NCBI GenBank assembly: GCA_027064945.1
Contig: JAMOPB010000493.1
Span: 1 to 24,755 of the forward strand
DNA length: 24,755 bases
Direction: 5' to 3'
Source: Candidatus Cloacimonadota bacterium
GTDB lineage: Bacteria; Cloacimonadota; Cloacimonadia; Cloacimonadales; TCS61
In this document: one piece after another, positions 7,775 to 16,270 of the stretch
Layout: each line of letters begins with the position of its first letter
Numbering within the stretch: the stretch's first letter is position 1
Program-made: the position numbers and the translations under genes
The notes under the pieces: model-generated
Seen by the model: the letters and a program-made list of their open reading frames with translations, nothing else
What the model was told of the DNA's origin: nothing
The model's database searches: none

Positions 7775-8656
7775 ATGGCTACAATTAAATTAAAAGAGGT
7801 TTAGAAACTAACAGACCTGGTTATACGCCAGTAGAAGGTGAATTGATTTGGGCCTCAGACGCCAAAGATCTTTGGATAGGTGACGGTTCAACAGCTGGTG
7901 GTTTAAAAATTACTGCTAATGTGGAAAACTGGGCGAATTCTACATTTATCCCGTTAAGTCAAAAAGGTGCAGCTGACGGTGTTGCATCACTTGATAGTGA
8001 TGGTAAAGTTTCAAGTTCACAGCTTCCAGCTATCGCTATTACTGAAACATTTGTAGTTGACAGCGAATCGGCGCAACTTGCATTGGGTGCGCAAGAAGGT
8101 GATATTGCAATTAGAACAGATGAAAATAAATCATATGTTCACAATGGTGGTACAGCTGGTGATATGACAGACTGGACTGAATTGTTAAGTCCAGGAGATA
8201 CTGCTGTACAAACTGTTAATGGCAAAGCTGGACCAAATGTTACTTTAACAACTGATGATATCAGTGAAGGCACTACTAATCTTTATTATACAGATGCTAG
8301 AGTACAAACTGTAATTGGCAACAGTTCAATTGGTGATTTATCTGATGTAACCACTCAGTTCTCCAGCAGCTAATCAAGTGTTAAGTTTCGATGGTTCTAC
8401 TTGGAAAAACATTGATATGAATACTGTTGGCAGAACTACATTTGTAGCTCTCGATGACACCCCTAGTTCTTACGCTTCAGGTGATGCTGGCAAATTTGTT
8501 AAAGTTAATGCTACAGAAGATGTATTAGAGTTTGCTACAGCTGCAGTTAGTGATCTATCTGATGTTAATACTTCAGGTGCAGCAACTGGTGATTATCTTG
8601 AATTTGATGGTACCAACTGGGTACCTGGCAGTACGATAGATGGCGGTACATTTTAA
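7775..8656 (+). pseudogene. Tail fibre with Mtd-like N-terminal module, interrupted by two frame breaks
   Basis: From the ATG at 7775 (aaagg at 7761-7765) the frame reads MATIKLKEV and stops at 7802. A -1 shift at the AAAA run (7792-7795) restores MATIKLKRGLETNRPGY, then PVEGELIWASDAKDLWIGDGST, the typical N-terminal module of phage fibres (major-tropism-determinant N-terminal type). That frame stops at 8373. A +1 shift near 8350-8360 leads into SPAANQVLSFDGSTWKN, continuing to the end at 8656. Both parts carry fibre motifs (VTLTTDDISEGTTNLYYTDA, two GDLSDV/SDLSDV repeats) and the product ends DGGTF. The two shifts cancel, so one ancestral ~293-aa fibre is clear. A strong terminator follows. 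Confidence 0.75.
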
Positions 8657-8675
8657 TTAAAAAAATAGATTACAG

Positions 8676-8711
8676 AAAAGGCGTGCAATGCACGCCTTTT
8701 TGCTTTTTTTT
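8676..8711 (+). terminator. Rho-independent terminator
   Basis: A perfect 11-bp stem, aaaaggcgtgc (8676-8686) with gcacgcctttt (8690-8700), surrounds a 3-nt loop and is followed by a T-rich tail (tgcttttttt). It lies 20 bases after the stop of the 7775-8656 fibre gene and closes the upstream transcription unit. Confidence 0.92.
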
Positions 8712-8717
8712 GAAAAT

Positions 8718-8750
8718 AAAACTAAAACTAAAACTCGAGACTATATAGTC
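8718..8750. repeat. Hexamer repeat and palindromes in the intergenic leader
   Basis: Three tandem copies of aaaact (8718-8735) run into ctcgag (8734-8739) and then the perfect 12-bp palindrome gactatatagtc (8739-8750). They lie between a terminator and the next operon, a plausible place for a promoter or operator. No protein can be assigned. Confidence 0.6.
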
Positions 8751-8775
8751 TTTGAATTTTACGCATTATATAATG

Positions 8776-8824
8776 ATAGTTTGCTAGTTTTTGGCTTTCA
8801 AGGAATCAGAAACTAGCAAACTAT
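8776..8824 (+). promoter_or_regulatory. Long perfect inverted repeat in the leader of the 8851 gene
   Basis: atagtttgctagttt (8776-8790) is the exact reverse complement of aaactagcaaactat (8810-8824), giving a 15-bp stem with a 19-nt loop. It ends 26 bases before the ATG at 8851, just ahead of the aaagga ribosome binding site. There is no T tract after it, so it is not an ordinary terminator. A similar hairpin lies at 14394-14434. Confidence 0.8.
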
Positions 8825-8850
8825 ATTTACTTCATATAAAGGATATATAC

Positions 8851-9120
8851 ATGTCTGTAAAATATTTAATCAAACGCAGTAATGTACCAGGGAAAAAACC
8901 AAATTTGGAAGATATTGAAATTGGTGAATTGGCTGTAAATGTATATGATAGATTATTATATACTAAAGGAATTGATCCTGAAACAGGTGATGAAATCATC
9001 ATAAATGTTGGTAGAATTGACTGGGGTTCTTACAGCGGTAACGCCGGTAAAATGTTGGTGGTAAATGACGAGGAAAATGGCATAAAATTTGAAGAAATAA
9101 TTCACGGAGGTACATACTAA
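8851..9120 (+). CDS. Stand-alone fibre N-terminal (Mtd-like) attachment module, 89 aa
   Basis: The protein is almost entirely the N-terminal module found on larger fibres here: KYLIKRSNVPGKKPNLEDI, EIGELAVNVYDRLLYTKG, then a short GSYSGNAGKMLVVNDEENG stretch and the C-terminus GGTY. The paralogous module begins the proteins at 9841 and 14470. The ATG at 8851 is chosen because aaagga sits at 8838-8843 and the module begins there; an upstream in-frame TTG at 8791 lies inside the leader hairpin. The stop overlaps the next gene by one base (TAATG). It may be a connector between baseplate and fibre, or what remains of a fibre that lost its distal part. Confidence 0.75.
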   Translation: MSVKYLIKRSNVPGKKPNLEDIEIGELAVNVYDRLLYTKGIDPETGDEIIINVGRIDWGSYSGNAGKMLVVNDEENGIKFEEIIHGGTY

Positions 9121-9839
9121 TGGGTTTTAAATTTAAAACTATGAATTCAGAACATGGTGAGCGCATTGAACAATTTTGTGCTGCAGGCGTCGCTTTATTT
9201 AAAGAATTGTTTTTTGAAAATGAATCTGTTAAAGTACTAGAAAAAATAGATTCTGATTTTCACAGTTTAATTTCGATAATGAAACATAAATACTTATATA
9301 CTGAATATTTATCTGAATCAAATTTGATCCCAATTACTGAATTTAATAGTAAATATGAGCCTAAGATAAGATATTTCATCAAAAATAACAAAATAATCAA
9401 AAAAACAAATTTGTTTTTAAACGAAACATACACTTATTATTATCACGATGAAGACTATTATATTATTAAGAACAAAGATTACACAATTGTACATAAAAAA
9501 GAAAATGATAAATTTATTAAAATTGTTAGATTTCAAGGCGAAATTGTAAGGTACGAAGAACGTTTAACTAGACACTGGTATCCTACATATGTGAAAACAC
9601 ACGATATTGAAACCGTTAATGAATATGGTTCAAATAAAGAGATTCTTCATTCTGTTACTTATTTAAGAGGTAATAAATTGAAAGAAGAATTTTATGAATA
9701 TAATGATAATTTATTGCTAAATAAATATACAGCAAATGGTAAAGATTTTAATTATAAATATTCCAAGACATTTGATAAATCTAAAATATATTCTAATGAT
9801 AAATTGATTTTATCAATAAAACACTTAAAAGGCGAGTGA
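9120..9839 (+). CDS. Unknown protein (239 aa) coupled to fibre genes
   Basis: I do not recognise this protein. It is rich in K, Y, N and E, with no clear signal peptide or membrane helix. Residues ~165-225 (EYGSNKEILHSVTYLRGNKLK and EEFYEYNDNLLLNKYTANGKD) have a repeated charged/aromatic beta-hairpin pattern loosely like MORN or YD-type repeats. Its start overlaps the 8851 gene's stop by one base and it ends one base before the giant fibre gene. It is therefore translationally coupled to both; an accessory or chaperone role is a guess from position only. Confidence 0.55.
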   Translation: MGFKFKTMNSEHGERIEQFCAAGVALFKELFFENESVKVLEKIDSDFHSLISIMKHKYLYTEYLSESNLIPITEFNSKYEPKIRYFIKNNKIIKKTNLFLNETYTYYYHDEDYYIIKNKDYTIVHKKENDKFIKIVRFQGEIVRYEERLTRHWYPTYVKTHDIETVNEYGSNKEILHSVTYLRGNKLKEEFYEYNDNLLLNKYTANGKDFNYKYSKTFDKSKIYSNDKLILSIKHLKGE

Positions 9840-9840
9840 G

Positions 9841-12800
9841 ATGAAAATTGTTTTAAAACACAGCAATGAATCAGGCAAAATACCTACAATAGACGATCTG
9901 ATTGTTGGTGAAGTGGCTTTAAATGTTTCAGATGGTAAAATGTATTCTAAATCTATTGACACGGCTACGGGGCAAGAATATATATTCCAGGTTTCTGAAA
10001 ACTGGGAAGCAGAACATAAGAGTCCTATTAAGACACCTTCTATTATTGCGAATAATCCAGATAACTTTAAAGGCCCTATATATCTGACTGCATACAAAAC
10101 TGATGAAAATTTTACAGGTAAAATGGATTACGCAGAATTTCAAATTTCTTATGATGTTAATTTTACTTCTTATGAAAGTTACATTTCTAACGAGCCTTGG
10201 GCACCTTTGTTTGCTGTTAATCCAGGTGAGACGTTTTATGTACGCGCTCGTTATGTGTCGGGGAATCAAGCTTCCGATTGGGCTTATAAAAGACTTGTTG
10301 CATCTAGCGATTTAGCGCCTAAATTAAAAATTAAAGTAAATGGAAAATTTCAAGTAATTGATAATATTTATTATTTAAAAAAAGATGTATCATTAACATG
10401 TTTACCGGCTACAGATGATGGAGTGCTGCCACCTCAAATTACTTGGGCACTTATTGATGAAAATGGAAATGTAATAGAGAAAATAACTCAAGATACTGAT
10501 TACTATGATACTATTTATTTGAATTCATTATGTTCTGAATGCGAATTTGGCGATAGAATATATATCTCTGTTTATGAAAATAATGAATATAGTGAAATCA
10601 TTTCTAATACTATAACAGTGAATTTAATTAAGTATGAAATGGATGAAATTGATAGCGCATCTACGTACTTTGCGAACGAGATAGATGAAATACATTTGAC
10701 ACATGATAGATATCAGATAAGCATTAATGATTCTGAACGCGAACACTATTATATTGAAAGCGATGATGAAAGAAGTTTAATCGAGCTGAAACCAGTTGGC
10801 TCTACAGACTGTTCCAATGTATCAGGGAATCCTTGTAGTACCAATACTTTTCAAATAAGGATTTTAAATATTGATACAATAAAAACAGTAACTATAAAAG
10901 CTTATATAAAAAATAAAGAAGAAAAAATAATCTCCAACATATCGTATAAAACTATTAGTTTACATCCAGAAAATATTTCTGCAGATTCAATAATCGATGT
11001 TGAAAATAAAATAGAATTAATTAACACAAATTTCAACAATGATAAAGTAGAAATTAAATTAAAAGATTTTTTACAGCAAAATTATAAATTAAACTTGACT
11101 TTACATTCGCATAAAAAAATAATATATAGTGCGCAAAAAAACTCAGATAATTTAGTGAAAGGTACGTATTTAACGGACCATTTGATATATAAATATCCTT
11201 TTTTAAATTCTAAAGAAAAAATTCACGGTTTATTTTTAAAACACAGGAATAATGCATATATTAATCCAGATATAAATGTTGAATGCGATTTAGTTTCGGA
11301 GCAAACAAATGAAGCTTATACAATAGACAATATTGGTTTTACACCAGAAACAAAATTCTTATATGTTAAATCTTCTACAAGTGATAAAGGATATTTGTAT
11401 TATAGAGGAACCGCCGGCTTTTTAACGAAAAAGAATCTTGATAATGGAGACGAAACTAGTTATACATGTTTAAATAACAGTAGTCGCCCCATTCTAGGAA
11501 ATTACGTGAATTTTGATGATGATGTTATATTAGCATCTAACGGTAGTAATTTATATATAGTTAAATTATCTGAAGACGCAGTTAAAGCAACAGTAACTAC
11601 GCAGCTAGATTCTAATATTTATCCTGAAAATGCGGCTTTCATGTTCAAGAATCTTATAAATAATTATTTTTATGTATTTTATTTAAAATCTGATGGTTTA
11701 GTATATTATAAAGCATATGATGAAAACTTTAACGTGACTATTAATGAGGTAGCGAATGAAGTTTATGCAGATGGAGATACTACTAACCGTCATCGTGTTG
11801 CCGCAATAAGCTATATAAAATCATTATATTATTTTGCTGTTAATAGTTCTACTATTTCATTTTGGGCTCTTACGCAGAAATCTGATAAATCAGAACCAAC
11901 ACAAATTCGACCTCTGATTTCAAGTTACAGTTCTTCCGATGATACTTTTGATGTGCCTCATACCAGATATAAAGTTTCTTACCAATATAATTATGATTGG
12001 GATAATGCAATATTTCATAATCGAGAAATGTTGTGCTCTTCATATACTAAAGATTTTGAAGAACTGCACGAAACGGTTTTATTATTTAATGCAATTGATG
12101 AAAAAGGTGTTGGAGTTTTTAAAGGTGAGAGTAATGGGTATGGAACAGGTTATGAATCTGTAACTCTACAAATATATAATGACTTACTTCCAGAATCCGC
12201 AATACGTATTGATGCCAACGCGTATAGATTAAAAAATGATTTTTATTTTGATACATTTGTAATGTGTGGCACGTTATCCAATCCAAGTCATTCACGCAAT
12301 TGCATTCTTAGTCTTTACAAAAATAAACGTTATGATACATATTATTCAGACCATGATAATAGTTATGAAAATGGGCGCCATGGTTTAATCGCTCTTACAT
12401 ATAAAAATGGAGGATATGCTACTCCTATAGCTGATAGATTTGGAATTGTTGATACATCGAATGCGACTTTCTATTCACGAACTCTAGGAATCGCATATTC
12501 CACACCTGCAGACTTCGATATAGAAAATAATGCTTTCTTTACTAAAAGTGCTTTATTTGTTACTACAAATCTAAATGATAATTTTATATATAGCGATTAT
12601 TCAGTATCCAAAAAAGACGGTTCTGATTTAATCATATACGTGCGAAAAAATTTAAACAATGTATCAATTATTGCAGATAATAGTGAAGTTGAATTTAATA
12701 AACGAACTTTTTTATTAGATAGAAATAGGTTTGCCGTAGCACAGATATTATATAGCGGCTATACGTATATGAATATTCTGCCTCATAATTTAGAAATTAA

Positions 12801-13959
12801 TGAACATAATTATATATCATTAATAGCAGGAGGAGCTGATCCAAAAGTACAAATTTTTGATATAACTCAAGATAGAATTATTGCAGAAATGAATTACACC
12901 GCAGACGATATAGAAGCTTCTCACTATACCAATAAATGGACGTTTATAGACGATGATAGTCAAAAAATTATTATAATGAAAAAATCTGGAGTAATTATTT
13001 ACGATATAGTATCTAATACATTCAACAATATTGATGATACGAGATTTGAAAGCGATAGAACAGATATATTGGGTAAAATTGATAATTATTATATAGTAAG
13101 CGCGTATGATTATTCAAATGAAAATATCGCAATATATAAAATCGACGATACTTCTTTTGAAATAACGGATTTTGCATCAATATCAAACGTGAAACGTTAT
13201 ATATTCGATATTGCAATCAAAAATAATACTAAAGAAGTATTTGCATTTTATTCTAATTCATCGGATAATGATACTATATATCGCATCAGATTCAATGAGT
13301 CTGGGTCTCAAATCGAAAATGTTCAAGCACATGATCTTGGACCGAAATTTGATTCTAGAAATGATTTAACAATGATGATAAATAACAATTTCATCACAAT
13401 GATTGTTAACTCTTTTCGTCATCATAAATCATCATACCAACACGCAATGATTCGTAAATCTTATAAATATAGTGATTTTTCATTTTACAGTGATGGTGAT
13501 GACACTTCTACTTATAAAAATATTTTCGGATTTTCTTACGATGATGTATCTAATGCAATAGCTTTTGTAAGTGGACATAATTATGTTAGCCATATGTCAG
13601 GTGATGATGTAATTTCTTACACTGTTCCTGCGTCAATCGATAAGATTTATAATGGATATTTTGTTTCCAACCACGCAGGTTTTAATGCTATATATTTTTA
13701 TAAAAGCATTATATTGGGCGGTTATAAGTTAAACGAAAATGATTATGAAGATATTATAATTTATGAAAATAATACCGAGGAGGTACAAAAATTAATTACA
13801 AAAGATTTACTATCAACAGAAACTGAAGAAACAGACGATTATTTGATTACAGAATTCGGCAATATTGTAATTCCTGACGCAAATGATGTGAAAATGTTTA
13901 TGGTTAACCGAGGAGTGTTTTATGATTCAATTGATAATCAAGTTATCGTATATAAATGA
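9841..13959 (+). CDS. Giant fibre-like virion protein (1372 aa) with Mtd-like N-terminus and probable beta-propeller
   Basis: Residues 1-45 (VLKHSNESGKIPTIDDLIVG then EVALNVSDGKMYSKSID) match the N-terminal attachment module of the 8851 and 14470 proteins. Residues ~60-155 look like a fibronectin-III-type domain (FQISYDVNFTSYES, ETFYVRARYVSGNQASDW) and ~157-262 like an Ig-type domain (VSLTCLPATDD, ITWALIDENGNV). From about residue 500 to 1340 there are repeated short strands of the form [LIVF]-x-[AS]-x-S/N-x(2)-[LIY]-Y, such as GSNLYIVKLS, YFYVFYLKSDG and KKSGVIIYDIV. These suggest one or more beta-propellers that could bind a receptor. It has no tail-collar tip, and no dedicated tail-fibre chaperone follows. 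The start follows the preceding stop by one base. The adhesin role is inferred. Confidence 0.65.
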   Translation: MKIVLKHSNESGKIPTIDDLIVGEVALNVSDGKMYSKSIDTATGQEYIFQVSENWEAEHKSPIKTPSIIANNPDNFKGPIYLTAYKTDENFTGKMDYAEFQISYDVNFTSYESYISNEPWAPLFAVNPGETFYVRARYVSGNQASDWAYKRLVASSDLAPKLKIKVNGKFQVIDNIYYLKKDVSLTCLPATDDGVLPPQITWALIDENGNVIEKITQDTDYYDTIYLNSLCSECEFGDRIYISVYENNEYSEIISNTITVNLIKYEMDEIDSASTYFANEIDEIHLTHDRYQISINDSEREHYYIESDDERSLIELKPVGSTDCSNVSGNPCSTNTFQIRILNIDTIKTVTIKAYIKNKEEKIISNISYKTISLHPENISADSIIDVENKIELINTNFNNDKVEIKLKDFLQQNYKLNLTLHSHKKIIYSAQKNSDNLVKGTYLTDHLIYKYPFLNSKEKIHGLFLKHRNNAYINPDINVECDLVSEQTNEAYTIDNIGFTPETKFLYVKSSTSDKGYLYYRGTAGFLTKKNLDNGDETSYTCLNNSSRPILGNYVNFDDDVILASNGSNLYIVKLSEDAVKATVTTQLDSNIYPENAAFMFKNLINNYFYVFYLKSDGLVYYKAYDENFNVTINEVANEVYADGDTTNRHRVAAISYIKSLYYFAVNSSTISFWALTQKSDKSEPTQIRPLISSYSSSDDTFDVPHTRYKVSYQYNYDWDNAIFHNREMLCSSYTKDFEELHETVLLFNAIDEKGVGVFKGESNGYGTGYESVTLQIYNDLLPESAIRIDANAYRLKNDFYFDTFVMCGTLSNPSHSRNCILSLYKNKRYDTYYSDHDNSYENGRHGLIALTYKNGGYATPIADRFGIVDTSNATFYSRTLGIAYSTPADFDIENNAFFTKSALFVTTNLNDNFIYSDYSVSKKDGSDLIIYVRKNLNNVSIIADNSEVEFNKRTFLLDRNRFAVAQILYSGYTYMNILPHNLEINEHNYISLIAGGADPKVQIFDITQDRIIAEMNYTADDIEASHYTNKWTFIDDDSQKIIIMKKSGVIIYDIVSNTFNNIDDTRFESDRTDILGKIDNYYIVSAYDYSNENIAIYKIDDTSFEITDFASISNVKRYIFDIAIKNNTKEVFAFYSNSSDNDTIYRIRFNESGSQIENVQAHDLGPKFDSRNDLTMMINNNFITMIVNSFRHHKSSYQHAMIRKSYKYSDFSFYSDGDDTSTYKNIFGFSYDDVSNAIAFVSGHNYVSHMSGDDVISYTVPASIDKIYNGYFVSNHAGFNAIYFYKSIILGGYKLNENDYEDIIIYENNTEEVQKLITKDLLSTETEETDDYLITEFGNIVIPDANDVKMFMVNRGVFYDSIDNQVIVYK

Positions 13960-13980
13960 CTTGATTGAAAGGTATAGAAT

Positions 13981-14367
13981 ATGGTTGAATATGTAACAAC
14001 TTACGAAGGAAAAAAAATAAAGCGCAAGAAAATTGTAGAAAAACCTGCGGAACAGCGTTTAGATGTTTCGAAAGGCACGATACGAAAAAAAATCAATGAA
14101 GAAGTTTTTGACTTGGCGGATTCCGTGGCAGACAATTCTAAAATGATAATATTATTATCTTATATATTGAAAGAATTGTATGAAACGCTAGATGAGGAAC
14201 AAAAAGAGAAGCTAAATAATAGATTTTTTATCGAAAAAGTATTAAAAATATTCGACCCTGAGAATATAATAGATATAAAACTTACGATTGAAGGTGATGC
14301 GTTTATGGAGAGACTAGCAGAACGGCAAAGCAAAATAGCAGAAATTATAAAAACTGAGGCTATCTAG
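13981..14367 (+). CDS. Small charged helical protein (128 aa), unknown
   Basis: I do not recognise a family. The protein is highly charged (K/E-rich) and mostly helical, with a basic N-terminus (YEGKKIKRKKIVEKPAEQR) and a likely helical region over residues ~45-85 (DLADSVADNSKMIILLSYILKEL). No signal peptide is seen. It starts 21 bases after the giant fibre gene, with gaaagg as ribosome binding site, and is the last gene before a leader hairpin and a new fibre gene. It could be a fibre-assembly factor, but nothing in the sequence proves this. Confidence 0.55.
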   Translation: MVEYVTTYEGKKIKRKKIVEKPAEQRLDVSKGTIRKKINEEVFDLADSVADNSKMIILLSYILKELYETLDEEQKEKLNNRFFIEKVLKIFDPENIIDIKLTIEGDAFMERLAERQSKIAEIIKTEAI

Positions 14368-14373
14368 CCTCGG
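14354..14373 (+). other. Short hairpin at the end of the 13981 gene
   Basis: gaggct (14356-14361) pairs with agcctc (14366-14371) around a 4-nt loop, extended by a wobble and a C-G pair. It overlaps the stop codon, and no T run follows, so it is at best a weak or factor-dependent terminator or an mRNA-end stabiliser. Confidence 0.45.
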
Positions 14374-14393
14374 TAAAACACATCACATGATGA

Positions 14394-14434
14394 CAGTTTG
14401 CTGATTATCGTTAGTTGCGGTTTTCAGCAAATTG
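14394..14434 (+). promoter_or_regulatory. Second leader hairpin, before the 14470 fibre gene
   Basis: cagtttgctga (14394-14404) pairs with tcagcaaattg (14424-14434) over 11 positions with one G-T wobble, leaving a 19-nt loop. It lies 35 bases before the TTG start of a gene whose first 40 residues match the 8851 gene, which has the same type of hairpin with the same loop length. The shared arm core is agtttgct. Confidence 0.65.
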
Positions 14435-14469
14435 GTTTCGTGTATATATTAACACAAAAAGGAGACACT

Positions 14470-15639
14470 TTGGCTAAGAAATTTTTATTAAAACGTAGTT
14501 CAGTACCAGGTAAAGTACCTTCCACTAACGATATTGCTATAGGTGAATTAGCTGTCAACTTAGTTGATCAGATTATTTATACAAAAAGAATTAGTCCAGC
14601 AGACGGCACCACTGAAGAGGTTGTACCTGTTGGAGGATTGGGCGGAGATGGTGCTGCTATATATGAAATACTACTTGCGGCAAGCGATTTCGCACAAGAA
14701 ACTTATTCAATTTTTGATAAAAATAATCCGGATCCTGAATTAATAGATAATACAGGTGTTTTTAGCAGTATGGAGCGTTACTATGTTTATGATACAAATC
14801 AATATTTTATCACTGATAATATAATACTTAACGGCGGCAGTTTTTCAGCATTCGAAATATTTATAAATACAGCGCAAGATACTGCTAATTATAAAGTAGA
14901 ATATAGCATCGATGGTGGAACAAACTGGATAGAAATCAACGAACCTTATAGAGTTTATCTCGATTCTGATACTTCAGATTTTAGAATTAAATTCACATCA
15001 CTAACAGACGGAACAGTAGTTTACGGTTATAGTGTTCTTTATGATTTACAAGGTATGCAAGGCACTAATGTAGTTGCGTTTGATGAATTTGTAACGTTAA
15101 CATCAGATATATCTGCTGGAACTGTTTACGAATTACCACATGATAGAGTTTATAATCCTGATGGAAAATCACTTGAAGTGTTTAGAAACGGTGTTAAGCT
15201 AGCTAACGGTGTGCATTTTTCAGAAGAAGACAGCACTCATATTAAATGGCTGATTGATCTTAATACAGGTGATGAATTGGAATTTAAACAATACTACGGA
15301 TATGTATTCATTGACCAAGACCACGTAGCAAATGTCTTAACACTTCAATGGAATTATAGAGATAAAAACTCTGATTATACAGCAACCAATGGTGACTATA
15401 TATTTGCAGATACAAGTGGAGGTTCGTTTACTATTACACTTCCAGCAAATCCAAGAAACGGGGATACTATTTTCATCAATGATGTTAAAGGAACTTTTGA
15501 TACGAATAATTTGGATGTTGAATCAGGTGGAGATGAGTCAATAATGAGTGACGAATCTGGTGTAATACATTTAGATGTGGCATATAAAGAATATAAATTT
15601 ATTTACAATGCATTAAATAGTGATTGGAGGGTAGTATAA
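14470..15639 (+). CDS. Tail fibre/connector protein with Mtd-like N-terminus (389 aa, TTG start)
   Basis: The TTG at 14470 is preferred because aaaggag ends six bases before it and the product then begins MAKKFLLKRSSVPGKVPS, aligned with the starts of the 8851 and 9841 proteins; the longer frame from 14398 would run through the leader hairpin. Residues 1-55 form the attachment module (DIAIGELAVNLVDQIIYTKR). The middle is beta-rich (VEYSIDGGTNWIEI, KSLEVFRNGVKLANGVHF), as in many phage fibre shafts. Residues ~320-370 are the DTSGG module shared with the 5041 protein. Its stop overlaps the next start (TAATG), coupling it to the first collar-tip gene, so it may be the proximal part of that fibre. 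Confidence 0.75.
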   Translation: MAKKFLLKRSSVPGKVPSTNDIAIGELAVNLVDQIIYTKRISPADGTTEEVVPVGGLGGDGAAIYEILLAASDFAQETYSIFDKNNPDPELIDNTGVFSSMERYYVYDTNQYFITDNIILNGGSFSAFEIFINTAQDTANYKVEYSIDGGTNWIEINEPYRVYLDSDTSDFRIKFTSLTDGTVVYGYSVLYDLQGMQGTNVVAFDEFVTLTSDISAGTVYELPHDRVYNPDGKSLEVFRNGVKLANGVHFSEEDSTHIKWLIDLNTGDELEFKQYYGYVFIDQDHVANVLTLQWNYRDKNSDYTATNGDYIFADTSGGSFTITLPANPRNGDTIFINDVKGTFDTNNLDVESGGDESIMSDESGVIHLDVAYKEYKFIYNALNSDWRVV

Positions 15640-16259
15640 TGCCAGCTTTAGCAGGAAAATTTTTTACAGAATATACACCTACAGTTCCTGTAGGTACTAT
15701 TATATCTTTTTCAGGTGAAGCAGGTGTAAATTTACCAAGATTTACAGAATGTAATGGTGCAATAATAGATATTGATGATTCACCTAAATTCACCAAACTA
15801 TTTAACACAATTGGTGCAATGTATGTTAAAACGTGGTCAAATGGTGAGACTATTTCATCAGGGGAACTTAGAAAATCGATTTCTGATGGCACCGTATATG
15901 AAGCTACTAGTGATGGTACAACAGATGGAACAGATATATCTGATGACAGTGGTGTAACATGGGTTGAGGCATCAACCAAATTTCAGCTACCTGATTTAAG
16001 AGGTGAATTTTTAAGAGGTTATGATCACGGAAGAGGAATAGACAGTGGGAGACAATTGGGTATTGACGGATGGCAAGAAGATGAGTTTAGAAGCCATATA
16101 CATCATTCAACTACTCTCGCAAATTTAACTGGTTCTGGCGGTGACATTGAATGGGGAGGCGGTGATGCAAATAGAATCTATGGGTTTGATACTCAAGCCA
16201 CAGGTGGTCCTGAGACTAGACCACGTAACATAGCTACTGTGTTCTACATCAAATATTAA
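15639..16259 (+). CDS. Tail-collar fibre tip protein 1 (206 aa)
   Basis: A phage tail-collar domain protein, probably a distal receptor-binding tip. It shows VPVGTIISFSG (16-26), the E-C-N-G motif (37-40), LPDLRGEFLRGYDHGRG (118-132), an HIH metal-site motif near residues 153-155, and the hallmark C-terminus TGGPETRPRNIATVFYIKY. Between ~65 and 113 it carries an S/T/D/G-rich insert that its tandem paralogue at 16978 lacks. The ATG at 15639 follows ggagg at 15626-15630; an in-frame TTG at 15624 lies just before that site. HxH motifs in T4 gp12 and gp37 bind metal and help trimerisation. It is followed by its probable chaperone. Confidence 0.9.
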   Translation: MPALAGKFFTEYTPTVPVGTIISFSGEAGVNLPRFTECNGAIIDIDDSPKFTKLFNTIGAMYVKTWSNGETISSGELRKSISDGTVYEATSDGTTDGTDISDDSGVTWVEASTKFQLPDLRGEFLRGYDHGRGIDSGRQLGIDGWQEDEFRSHIHHSTTLANLTGSGGDIEWGGGDANRIYGFDTQATGGPETRPRNIATVFYIKY

Positions 16260-16270
16260 GGAGTATTTAT

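Noticed and set aside
7775..7804. Stop-codon recoding (TAG read as an amino acid) explaining the early stop
   Set aside because: Reading through the TAG at 7802 leads to an unrelated frame with further stops; only a -1 shift gives the recognisable fibre sequence.
7775..8656. Diversity-generating retroelement, because of Mtd-like fibre modules
   Set aside because: No reverse transcriptase gene and no template/variable repeat pair with adenine-specific changes are seen in the window.
8752..8774. TTGAAT and TATAAT as a promoter before the 8851 gene
   Set aside because: The spacing is only 11 bases, too short for a sigma70 promoter, although the tataat alone might be used by a phage-specific factor.
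9825..13216. Open frames on the minus strand opposite the large genes
   Set aside because: They lie inside well-supported + strand genes, lack ribosome binding sites and give compositions typical of antisense frames.
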